From a virus, in the IMG/VR virus record IMGVR_UViG_3300017713_000049, positions 1 to 30,678 of that record: 30,678 bases of DNA; one strand, 5' to 3'. Made by a program: the position numbers and the translations under genes. Every line of letters begins with the position of its first letter. Positions within the stretch are counted from its first letter, which is position 1. Below, piece by piece: positions 10,535-17,422 of the stretch. Under the pieces are notes generated by a model. The model saw only the letters and a program-made list of their open reading frames with translations, did no database searches and was not told the DNA's origin.

Positions 10535-11554
10535 TTAATCTCTTCTTGTGCCATCATCATTCCAACATGGGCCTGTACATAAATTTCTAGCCTGTAACCA
10601 ATGACAAGAAGCAGTATTCTCATAATCTAATATACTGTTTATATGAAATCTTGTAGTTTGTTTATTATAATCTCTCCAACCTAGTGTAGAATAAAAGTCT
10701 GCTATCTCATCACCTATTTTTGCTTTTTCTTGGTAAGTCATAGTAGAAGGGTTAGAGAACCAACGTAGGCTTTCTGCTAAGTGTTGGGTCAAGGCTACCC
10801 TCACATCATGTCTAGGGTTTTCTTGCCTCATAGCCTTGTCTAAACAAGGGGGAATTGGTACTTGTGCCATAGTGCCTATCTCACCATCAAAGGCTTGTAA
10901 AATAGGCATCTGTTTAGCAGGATTTTCTGCTATCCATTTGACAATATTAAAAGAAGAATCTCTTATCTCTCCTCTAAACGGGTCATTCTTGATAAGTTTT
11001 ATATCCGGTTTTTTAGGTATTATATATTCTTGGTGGTCATTCATAAATTCTTTAACGTCTATATTAACTGCCCACTTTTTTCTAGTCACATTATATGTGT
11101 CGGGAACTCTTGTAAGTTTTAAAGGATTACCTACACCATCAAGAGTTTTTAATCCTTTACCCATTTTTCTTTGGTATCTATCTACATGTTTTGATATAGC
11201 AGTACCTTTAACGGATTTGTCAAATATTTGGTGTACGTGAAATCCTCTACCTGTAGCCACTACCCTTATATCACCTTCTATTCTCTGTAGTAATGTATTT
11301 ACATCATCTTTAACGGTAAAAATATCTTCTTCTTCTGTCGTGTCAAAATCCCACCACGCTCTATCCATTACTACTGAATCTGTATCATACTTCCATGCTC
11401 TAGTAGGGTGTTTTCTCTCAAAAGAATACAAAGAAGTATAGATAGAAGCCTTACCATTAATACGATTAACATAATCGTCAAAGACTTGTCTACTATCACA
11501 TTGACGACGGCGAAGCCCTATCTCTCTTGGAAAATTAAGTAGCATGGTTATCAC
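10535..11554 (-). CDS. archaeo-eukaryotic primase, PriS-like core with PriL-like Fe-S tail
   Basis: Residues 67-71 read WWDFD, the two-Asp metal motif of archaeo-eukaryotic primases; TGRGFHVH (101-108) is the nucleotide-binding SGxGxH-type motif, and KLTRVPDTYN (146-155) is the RxP-type third motif. The C-terminal part has PPC (C237) and CHWLQARNLCTGPC (C317, C326, C330). This four-cysteine pattern is that of the 4Fe-4S domain of the large primase subunit PriL. The protein therefore appears to join catalytic and regulatory primase parts in 339 residues. It should make primers for the PolB encoded upstream. GTG at 11554 overlaps the stop of the preceding small zinc gene (GTGA); ATG at 11545 is the alternative start. 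Core assignment is firm; the PriL-like reading of the tail is inference from cysteine pattern. Confidence 0.85.
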   Translation of the reverse strand: MITMLLNFPREIGLRRRQCDSRQVFDDYVNRINGKASIYTSLYSFERKHPTRAWKYDTDSVVMDRAWWDFDTTEEEDIFTVKDDVNTLLQRIEGDIRVVATGRGFHVHQIFDKSVKGTAISKHVDRYQRKMGKGLKTLDGVGNPLKLTRVPDTYNVTRKKWAVNIDVKEFMNDHQEYIIPKKPDIKLIKNDPFRGEIRDSSFNIVKWIAENPAKQMPILQAFDGEIGTMAQVPIPPCLDKAMRQENPRHDVRVALTQHLAESLRWFSNPSTMTYQEKAKIGDEIADFYSTLGWRDYNKQTTRFHINSILDYENTASCHWLQARNLCTGPCWNDDGTRRD

Positions 11555-11715
11555 TCAGTTATATCTGCTACTTCTTGTTGGTGTCCGCAAGCACAACCGC
11601 CTACTAAAATTACTCTAGGCATATGACCTACTTGAGCATTTACTTGAACCATTTCTTCAAAGCCTTCCCAATCTTCTTCTTCTCCACAAGCATCACACAC
11701 GGCATAAACTTTCAT
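11551..11715 (-). CDS. small zinc-binding protein (54 aa)
   Basis: Short frame beginning MKVYAVCDACGEEEDWEGF and ending CACGHQQEVADITE. C7/C10 and C41/C43 with H45 form two knuckles of a probable zinc ribbon. The ATG overlaps the stop of the upstream small membrane gene (ATGA) and its own TGA overlaps the GTG of the primase gene, so it is tightly embedded in the operon; this arrangement is the main reason to treat it as real. Function unknown; it may be a nucleic-acid or protein adaptor of the replication cassette, but nothing in the sequence shows that directly. Confidence 0.72.
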   Translation of the reverse strand: MKVYAVCDACGEEEDWEGFEEMVQVNAQVGHMPRVILVGGCACGHQQEVADITE

Positions 11716-11855
11716 GCTTTCACCACTTTTAATTTAAATACTAAGAATGCCCCTAATAATAGTAATGTAATACTACCTATTTCAATTAAAGGGCTAAAAT
11801 TTAAATCTACCTGCATATTATCTGTAACTTTTTTTATATTTATTATTTGTATCAT
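11712..11855 (-). CDS. small single-pass membrane protein (47 aa)
   Basis: The frame starts with ATG 4 nt after the stop of the Cas4-like gene and ends in an ATGA overlap with the small zinc-protein gene, so it fills what would otherwise be an empty gap. The N-terminal half is polar (MIQIINIKKVTDNMQVDLNF). Residues about 23-40 are hydrophobic (LIEIGSITLLLLGAFLVF), followed by a Lys-rich end (KLKVVKA), consistent with one membrane span and a positive cytoplasmic tail. No family recognised. Short transmembrane proteins are common in tailed viruses, for example as lysis or superinfection factors, but no role can be assigned here. Confidence 0.6.
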   Translation of the reverse strand: MIQIINIKKVTDNMQVDLNFSPLIEIGSITLLLLGAFLVFKLKVVKA

Positions 11856-11859
11856 TATA

Positions 11860-12711
11860 TCACAACCATTTCTCAATACTACCCGTCATTTCGGACTCAC
11901 AATTTAAATGAAAGTCACACCACATAGGGCAGAAATATTCATTCCACACCATAGGGTAGTCTTGGAGTGTGAGTGATTCAATAGTATCATATAAAGATGC
12001 CTCAAAGGAATTAATAGAGCGAGTGGTTACAGGCTCTAAAAGAGCGTAGCCGTGAGTTTCACCTACCCACATTGTCTTCCCTCTTTTTTTATATTCATCA
12101 AGTAATTTATCATTATCTTTAATTTCATAATCCGGTGTTATATATAAGAAATGTGTAATTTCATCATAGCCTAATAATTTTAATATTCTAGCATAGTATA
12201 CTAATTCTTTTCTAGTTCTACCTAACTTGCCCATGTTCATGTTACCTGTTTTTAATTCTACTAAAATTAATCCGCCGTTAGGGTGTCTAATAACACCGTC
12301 AATCATACCTACCCATATAACAGGAGTCATACCGCTAGGCAAATCTAATTCTTCATATACTTGATGTTTTACTTCTGCTTCTATAACCTCTAAAGAACCT
12401 AAGTCTGCCGCTACCCTATGTAGTAAATTTGTCATAGCAACTGCACCTATATCTGTATCCATATTTTCTGCCGTTAAAAATCTTTGCATATCTTCGGGTT
12501 CACCTAAAATACCTGTTTCCATAGCACTATGTAATATAGTACCACGTATCATAGATTCAGTAGGTGGGGTAGAGGGAACATCTGCAACATATCTCCAATA
12601 AAATTGTCTAGGACACATTTTATATGTCATATAAGATGACTTAGAAACTCTAAGTATTTCGCCTTCCGGCTTATAAGAAGATTTACTAATTTGTTCTTTA
12701 GTGGCTATCAT
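11860..12711 (-). CDS. Cas4/RecB-like PD-(D/E)XK nuclease with Fe-S cysteines
   Basis: The protein (283 aa) opens with SKSSYMTYKMCPRQFYWRY, the N-terminal motif of Cas4/AddB-type nucleases. H61 lies in RGTILHSAM, D138 in WVGMIDGVI, and E152-x-K154 in LVELKTG; together these are the PD-(D/E)XK catalytic residues. RKELVYYARIL (168-178) corresponds to the QhXXY motif. C33 plus C261, C265 and C271 (FCPMWCDFHLNC) would bind a 4Fe-4S cluster as in Cas4. Such enzymes are ssDNA exonucleases; without cas1/cas2 or a CRISPR array in the window, a role in viral DNA replication or recombination is more likely than spacer acquisition. The ATG overlaps the stop of the upstream zinc-ribbon gene (ATGA). Confidence 0.88.
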   Translation of the reverse strand: MIATKEQISKSSYKPEGEILRVSKSSYMTYKMCPRQFYWRYVADVPSTPPTESMIRGTILHSAMETGILGEPEDMQRFLTAENMDTDIGAVAMTNLLHRVAADLGSLEVIEAEVKHQVYEELDLPSGMTPVIWVGMIDGVIRHPNGGLILVELKTGNMNMGKLGRTRKELVYYARILKLLGYDEITHFLYITPDYEIKDNDKLLDEYKKRGKTMWVGETHGYALLEPVTTRSINSFEASLYDTIESLTLQDYPMVWNEYFCPMWCDFHLNCESEMTGSIEKWL

Positions 12712-13022
12712 TCTTCCTCTCCGCTATCCCATTGGTCTATTGTAGTTTGCCCTTGTAGTAAATCAGTACCACATGAAGGACATACTTTATCTAAAGGTAC
12801 GGCTTTTAGTATAGGGCTTAAAATACGTTGAGAGCATTTAGGACAAGACTGTTCTTTTATCTGCCCATTCTCTTTTAGAATGCCAAACACTAAAGAATTT
12901 AATCTTCCTACATCTGATGTCATAGCATTAATCAATTGATTAATTACTCCTCTCATCTCATGTACATCTTTCTGTAATTGTTTTACTGTAGGTTTACCAC
13001 TTTGCGCTCTACTTCTACTCAT
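12708..13022 (-). CDS. zinc-ribbon protein with helical N-terminus
   Basis: A 104-residue protein. The first 50 residues are probably helical (QLQKDVHEMRGVINQLINAM). A zinc ribbon follows with CPKC (C60, C63) and CPSC (C81, C84), then an acidic tail. No close family recognised; the layout of coiled coil plus ribbon suggests a nucleic-acid or protein adaptor. It begins a transcription unit: a strong TATA box lies exactly 30 nt before the ATG, in the short gap after the polymerase gene, and no clear ribosome binding site is present. It is followed by the Cas4-like nuclease with an ATGA overlap, so the two are probably cotranslated. Confidence 0.78.
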   Translation of the reverse strand: MSRSRAQSGKPTVKQLQKDVHEMRGVINQLINAMTSDVGRLNSLVFGILKENGQIKEQSCPKCSQRILSPILKAVPLDKVCPSCGTDLLQGQTTIDQWDSGEEE

Positions 13023-13031
13023 AACTTTACA

Positions 13032-13052
13032 TCATACTTCTTAGGTTATAAA
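13032..13052 (-). promoter_or_regulatory. TATA box plus AAGTATGA box before zinc-ribbon gene
   Basis: Minus strand TTTATAACC, then AAGAAGTATGA, lying outside coding sequence between the polymerase stop and the ATG at 13022. First T to ATG is 30 nt. This copy is the cleanest evidence that the two-part motif is regulatory and not a coding coincidence. Confidence 0.7.
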
Positions 13053-13053
13053 C

Positions 13054-15270
13054 TTATAGCCAAGAGAGTCCGCCCAAGCCCCTCATAGAGTTTATCAAAG
13101 GTTGTGTTGACCAACCCATCAATTCATAATATGGTGTTACTTTTTTAATAACGAATCTTTCACATAGTATTTTGTAACCTATATTTACTATACCCGTTAT
13201 ATCTTCCGGTTCGTCAAATGCTACATACTTACCTTTATCGTCAAGAGTAACTTTAAAGAAAGAACCACTATGATAACCCTTACCTAGATTTTCGTTAGCC
13301 CATGCCGCACCTGCACTAGAACCGGATAAAACTTTGTAGTCACTTAAATTTCTATCTAATTTACCCTTCATACAAATACTGTTAATATCTACAGTACCAT
13401 TTACTATGCTCGTTATAATAGGTTTAAGTTTGTCGTTAACCGCTAATTCATTTTTACCATCTAATATCATCTGTATAGTATTTCCCATAACCTCTTTCAT
13501 AATAGGAGGCATACGTGATTGTTTCATTTCTATACCTTTGATATACATTTTTGGTTCGTGGAACTGACCATCAGTCCATGTAACATTTCCGGCGTATCTA
13601 TTCTTAGCCATCAAAACCATAGACGAACACCACTTCTCAAACTCAGTTTCAATAGGGTGCATTGTAGCGTTGATTGTGGCTATCAAATCCTCTCCGGCCT
13701 GTGGACTATCTATTACACAAAACACACTGTCTGTATGGCCGTAAAGCACCTTAGAACCGTTGTCTTCAGCACACTGTTTGAGCCTACCTAGAGTAGCCCT
13801 AGAAGTATAAGTAATTGAAGCCGCTACATCGGGATGATACAAGCCGTATTTTGCATCTCCCGCCACACCATACATAGATGCTACTAAAGACTTACAAGCG
13901 AACTGCATTGTATCCCATTTATCATAGTTACTACGGTCAGATTTCATAAGTTTTTTATATATATTCCTAGTTTCTGTCATGTAATCCATTTGTCTAACTA
14001 GAATACCTTTATCACCTTCTGAAAACTTAGTACCATTACCACAATCTTTACCATTTTTATCAAGAGTATCCCAAGATATATTGTATAGAGAAGCATTACT
14101 GTGATACATAGCCTTAATATCTAGGATACCTACGTTCTGATATACAGATGGTTCTACTTCCATAACTTCTGCCCCCATGTAAGGTTCGTACTCAAACTGT
14201 GGCTTAGTAGGTATTCTTAGATTTGTCTTAGGGTCTAGTAATACTAAGTTAGAAAACATCTTTGTAATAAATGGGGTAGAACGTATGTCACATTGTACAA
14301 TATGTTGTAGTGATGTGTAATACTCTAACGCATTTACTTTAGAGTCTAATTTAGGTAACAATCTTACGTCTTGTCTAGCGTAGTGTAAGTACAGTGGAGG
14401 GTCAGTAAGATAAGTGTCGTGTCCGTCGGGTAACTCAATCTTCTTTTCTCCTAAAACTTCATGTGCTACATCATCTAATTTGTAAGAAGGTAATTTACCA
14501 TTCTTCATTTCCCATATTTTAGAGAAGCCTATCATCAAATCTATACAATTTCTACCGACAATAGGTTGTTCCCAATCTTTGTAGGTATAATTTATTCTTC
14601 TATATGGACTCATAAGAGCAGGGTTAATATTACAAGCCCTACATCTTTCTATAATAGTTCTTATGTCAGCACCTACTACAAACCAACCCGTAATTATATC
14701 GGGGTCTTGTTTATTCATGTGACTTAAGAAATGCTCTAACATATCTTTTTCGTCGGGAAAGCCAATAGCAGGTGTTTCATAAGTGTAATCGCCGTATTTA
14801 TTAAACATTTTTATTTCTGTTAAAGTTTTGTCTACAAACCACACATATTCTTTACCCGTAAAAGAATCATTAACCACTATAATTCTCATCTTATTAGTAG
14901 CAGGACTCCATTCGCAATCAAGATACCAAATTCTATGCTTATAATTCTTGTAAGGTTCATGACCATTGTTTACTCTATCAACCAATACTCTATTAACATA
15001 AGGTATATTTGCTTCCCATGTAGGTATATGTGGGTTTTGATTCTTAAAATCATATACAAACCTAGGGTCTGATACTAGAATCTTAGTTAAGTCTTCTCCA
15101 TAAACACCTTTGTACCCACTTTCTTTACTAGAGGCAGAAATGTCTATAGCATCTTCATCTGTTATAAAAAAATAAGGGCTATAGTTAGTTAGTTTATCGG
15201 TCTTACGAACACCTTGCTCATCTCTATATCGTACATTAACTGTACGTCCTCTACCTTGAGTAACTATCAC
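13054..15270 (-). CDS. polB: family B DNA polymerase
   Basis: Compact 738-residue replicative polymerase with 3'-5' exonuclease. Exo I is WYLDCEW (D118, E120); Exo II is ITGWFVVGADI (D202); Exo III is YARQD (Y297, D301). Polymerase motif A is DIKAMYHS (D384) where DxxSLYPS is usual, motif B is K460 to SMYG (465-468), and motif C is YGHTDS (510-515) where YGDTDS is usual. The catalytic second Asp of motif C (D514) is kept. KGIEMKQ (578-584) fits the KxY-type template-contact region. It should act with the primase, clamp and loader encoded nearby. The start is GTG preceded by GAGG and lies just after the stop of the HTH gene. Family certain; no uracil-sensing N-terminal domain was recognised. 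Confidence 0.95.
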   Translation of the reverse strand: MIVTQGRGRTVNVRYRDEQGVRKTDKLTNYSPYFFITDEDAIDISASSKESGYKGVYGEDLTKILVSDPRFVYDFKNQNPHIPTWEANIPYVNRVLVDRVNNGHEPYKNYKHRIWYLDCEWSPATNKMRIIVVNDSFTGKEYVWFVDKTLTEIKMFNKYGDYTYETPAIGFPDEKDMLEHFLSHMNKQDPDIITGWFVVGADIRTIIERCRACNINPALMSPYRRINYTYKDWEQPIVGRNCIDLMIGFSKIWEMKNGKLPSYKLDDVAHEVLGEKKIELPDGHDTYLTDPPLYLHYARQDVRLLPKLDSKVNALEYYTSLQHIVQCDIRSTPFITKMFSNLVLLDPKTNLRIPTKPQFEYEPYMGAEVMEVEPSVYQNVGILDIKAMYHSNASLYNISWDTLDKNGKDCGNGTKFSEGDKGILVRQMDYMTETRNIYKKLMKSDRSNYDKWDTMQFACKSLVASMYGVAGDAKYGLYHPDVAASITYTSRATLGRLKQCAEDNGSKVLYGHTDSVFCVIDSPQAGEDLIATINATMHPIETEFEKWCSSMVLMAKNRYAGNVTWTDGQFHEPKMYIKGIEMKQSRMPPIMKEVMGNTIQMILDGKNELAVNDKLKPIITSIVNGTVDINSICMKGKLDRNLSDYKVLSGSSAGAAWANENLGKGYHSGSFFKVTLDDKGKYVAFDEPEDITGIVNIGYKILCERFVIKKVTPYYELMGWSTQPLINSMRGLGGLSWL

Positions 15271-15272
15271 AC

Positions 15273-15596
15273 CTATTCCTCATTAGCGTTAAGGATTCTC
15301 TTATGTACTCTTGTAGGTATTTCTAATTTAGTTAACCATTGGTTTATAGCAGTAGGACTAATATTAAATTCTTTACCTATGTCTTGCATAGACCTACCTT
15401 GTACCACATAAGCATCATGTAACCATAGTGGGTCGCGATATTTCTTTGGCTTATTCTTTTCTATTAAAGTAATGTTAACACTATATCTTTCATTTTGTGC
15501 AATAGCATCACCATCTACACCAAGATTAATCATACCTCTTAGAGTATCTATTACGTCTGTTATTAATTCTTCATCATACATTGTTGTACTAATCAT
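15273..15596 (-). CDS. helix-turn-helix DNA-binding protein
   Basis: A GTG nine nt upstream gives a longer frame, but ATG at 15596 follows GGTGA at the right distance and lies next to the clamp stop, so it is preferred (107 aa). The second half, WLHDAYVVQGRSMQDIGKEF then NISPTAINQWLTKLEIPTR, is a classic HTH of the type found in phage regulators and beside HNH domains. The N-terminal 50 residues are not recognised. Placement between clamp and polymerase genes suggests either regulation of the replication operon or origin binding; the sequence cannot separate these. Confidence 0.75.
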   Translation of the reverse strand: MISTTMYDEELITDVIDTLRGMINLGVDGDAIAQNERYSVNITLIEKNKPKKYRDPLWLHDAYVVQGRSMQDIGKEFNISPTAINQWLTKLEIPTRVHKRILNANEE

Positions 15597-15597
15597 T

Positions 15598-16434
15598 TTA
15601 TTCACCTATTATACTTGCTTGGAAGACATAATCTTCTGACCCTAAATCTATCAGCATCTTAATCCCTTGTTCGGGGAACTGATAAAAATAGAGTGTGACA
15701 GAACCATTCATATGACTAAATAAATTTTCAAGACCTCCTTCAAAGGTAGCCTCCCATTCTTGTGTATAGTCATCTTCGGTATAAGTAGTATTACTTTGTA
15801 GTTTGTATATTGTTTGACCCTTTAATTCTTTACCTGTTTTTACAGAAAAGCCGCTACTACTAAAAATAAAAGTATAACGGTTAAATTTTTGACCATTCAT
15901 TGAATCGCAACGTAGAGCCTCAAACAAAGTGTTTCCATCTGTCATATGTTTAAAGAAAGGTTTTATTGTCTCATTTGTTTTGGAGACATAATTATAACCA
16001 CTATCGTCCTTAACAAAGGAGCGTGATATTGCCAAAGATTTAGTAGTCCATTCCATTAGTGTTGCAGGATTATGAGGATAAGCAGTAGCCTTAGTAGAGC
16101 CCGTAATAGTAGTTTGTTTACTTTTAGATTTAATCTTTACTTTATCACCTACCGAAGACAACGATAGTGAACCGCCGTGATACTTTAATATTCCTAGAAA
16201 ATCTTTAATGTTAGTAATTGGTATTTCTTTATCGCCTACTTTACAAGTAGCGAAACAAGTAAATCTGTTTAAAGAAGTTACACCATCCTTAACTAAAGAA
16301 ACAACCTTTACTTTATTATGTTCGGGTGTCAGAATACAAGAATGTATTTGGTCTTGTTGTTTACCCGCTATAGTTTGCGGTCTTCTGACTTTCTCCAAGA
16401 GAATCCTAAGAGTATCACAATCAATTGTTATCAT
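15598..16434 (-). CDS. PCNA-like DNA sliding clamp
   Basis: The 278-residue protein has the periodic beta-strand pattern of a clamp: FLGILKYHGGSLSLSSVGDK followed by VKIKSKSKQTTI, and a C-terminal strand set KMLIDLGSEDYVFQASIIGE. Overall similarity to cellular PCNA is weak; the call rests on size, strand pattern and location between a RecA-like gene and PolB, with an RFC-like loader in the same block. It would tether PolB to DNA as a ring. ATG at 16434 is chosen over an upstream GTG (16443) because AGAAGGTG lies at normal spacing before it. The start overlaps the preceding gene by 14 nt. Confidence 0.68.
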   Translation of the reverse strand: MITIDCDTLRILLEKVRRPQTIAGKQQDQIHSCILTPEHNKVKVVSLVKDGVTSLNRFTCFATCKVGDKEIPITNIKDFLGILKYHGGSLSLSSVGDKVKIKSKSKQTTITGSTKATAYPHNPATLMEWTTKSLAISRSFVKDDSGYNYVSKTNETIKPFFKHMTDGNTLFEALRCDSMNGQKFNRYTFIFSSSGFSVKTGKELKGQTIYKLQSNTTYTEDDYTQEWEATFEGGLENLFSHMNGSVTLYFYQFPEQGIKMLIDLGSEDYVFQASIIGE

Positions 16435-17392
16435 TCTTAGCACCTTCTGTTAGGAAAGGTAAGCCGAACCATTTTACTTTAGCATCTTTAACGCTTAAAA
16501 TAGTATGTGTACTACCTACATATTCCATATTACTACCTTTCATTTCTTCTATAGTAGCCTTAACTGCCCATTCACCATCTGCTAGAGATTTGTCACCCTT
16601 TACACCGGCGGCCATGTCAGCCTTCTTCATGTAGCGGGATAGGAATATCTGTTGAGAGAATCTACGCATAGTACCTTTCTCCCAATCCGGTCTTTCTCCA
16701 ACGGCCATAAGAACTTTCTTACCTGTACCGTCATCCATATATTGTTGTACTGCCTTCAAGTGGAAGGTGTTGAATATTTTAGAGACAGGTAGAGCATGAA
16801 GTCTATCAAGAACGTCACGATTTAGTCTGTTACGCTCTCTCCATTCTTTCTGATTAAATGAGTCATCTTCGTTCTCAATGATACCCTTTGCTAGTAGAGA
16901 CTGTCTCATAGCAAACTCACACCATTTAAGGAATGTAGAGCCACCATCAAAAATTATACCACCGTGTTGTTCCGGTTGTTCTGCTATATCTTCTGCTAGA
17001 AGATTGATAAACCACTTTGTCTTGTTGATAAGAGCCATGTGGTTTACAGAATTATCTTCATGATAGATAGAATCATCAGACTCATCTAGTAAAGGTATAA
17101 CTCTAATGTTATCCGCATTAGGGTATAAATATTCTACTGTAGCACCTGCTGAATTATCTATATCTAAGATAGTAATAGTTTTACCGTTATCTATTTCTGC
17201 TTCTAATAGAGAAAGAGCAAGACCTGTTTTACATGAGTTTTCATGTGCCACAAGAGCCATTCTATATTTCTGAGATGTAGTTTTCTTAGTATCTAAAAGC
17301 GACCTATAATAATCGCGGTCATATAATTGCGTCGGTGCTTTTGCTACTTCTTTTTTGGCTACTGTGTTGTTTGTTTGATTTCCCCAAGACAT
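16421..17392 (-). CDS. RecA/Sak4-like recombination ATPase with altered Walker A
   Basis: A 323-residue P-loop protein of the RecA/RadA superfamily, most like phage Sak4-type single-domain ATPases. Residues 46-61 (ALVAHENSCKTGLALS) sit where Walker A belongs. Both usual glycines are replaced (A49, C54), while K55 and T56 are retained. The Walker B strand is GGIIFDGG (144-151), and ITILDIDNSAG (73-83) follows as in this family. FNTFHLKAVQQYMDDGTGKK is a probable DNA-binding/sensor segment. Such proteins bind ssDNA and promote annealing or exchange. It stands first after GroEL under its own TATA box. No N-terminal helix-hairpin-helix domain is present, so it is not a full RadA. Confidence 0.72.
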   Translation of the reverse strand: MSWGNQTNNTVAKKEVAKAPTQLYDRDYYRSLLDTKKTTSQKYRMALVAHENSCKTGLALSLLEAEIDNGKTITILDIDNSAGATVEYLYPNADNIRVIPLLDESDDSIYHEDNSVNHMALINKTKWFINLLAEDIAEQPEQHGGIIFDGGSTFLKWCEFAMRQSLLAKGIIENEDDSFNQKEWRERNRLNRDVLDRLHALPVSKIFNTFHLKAVQQYMDDGTGKKVLMAVGERPDWEKGTMRRFSQQIFLSRYMKKADMAAGVKGDKSLADGEWAVKATIEEMKGSNMEYVGSTHTILSVKDAKVKWFGLPFLTEGAKNDNN

Positions 17393-17401
17393 ATTATTCC
17401 C

Positions 17402-17422
17402 TCATACTTCTTTGCTTATAAA
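17402..17422 (-). promoter_or_regulatory. TATA box plus AAGTATGA box before RecA-like gene
   Basis: Minus strand TTTATAAGC then AAGAAGTATGA. First T is 30 nt before ATG 17392. The motif lies within the last codons of groEL (encoding FISKEV and the stop), so on its own it could be coding constraint; the matching non-coding copy at 13032-13052 argues otherwise. GAGGG just before the ATG could also serve as ribosome binding site on longer transcripts. Confidence 0.6.

Noticed and set aside
10836-11240. 134-residue plus-strand frame inside the primase gene
   Set aside because: Antisense to conserved primase motifs, no ribosome binding site or family resemblance.
11860-12711. Cas4-like gene as sign of a CRISPR system
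   Set aside because: No cas1, cas2 or repeat-spacer array is seen; viral Cas4-like nucleases commonly occur alone.
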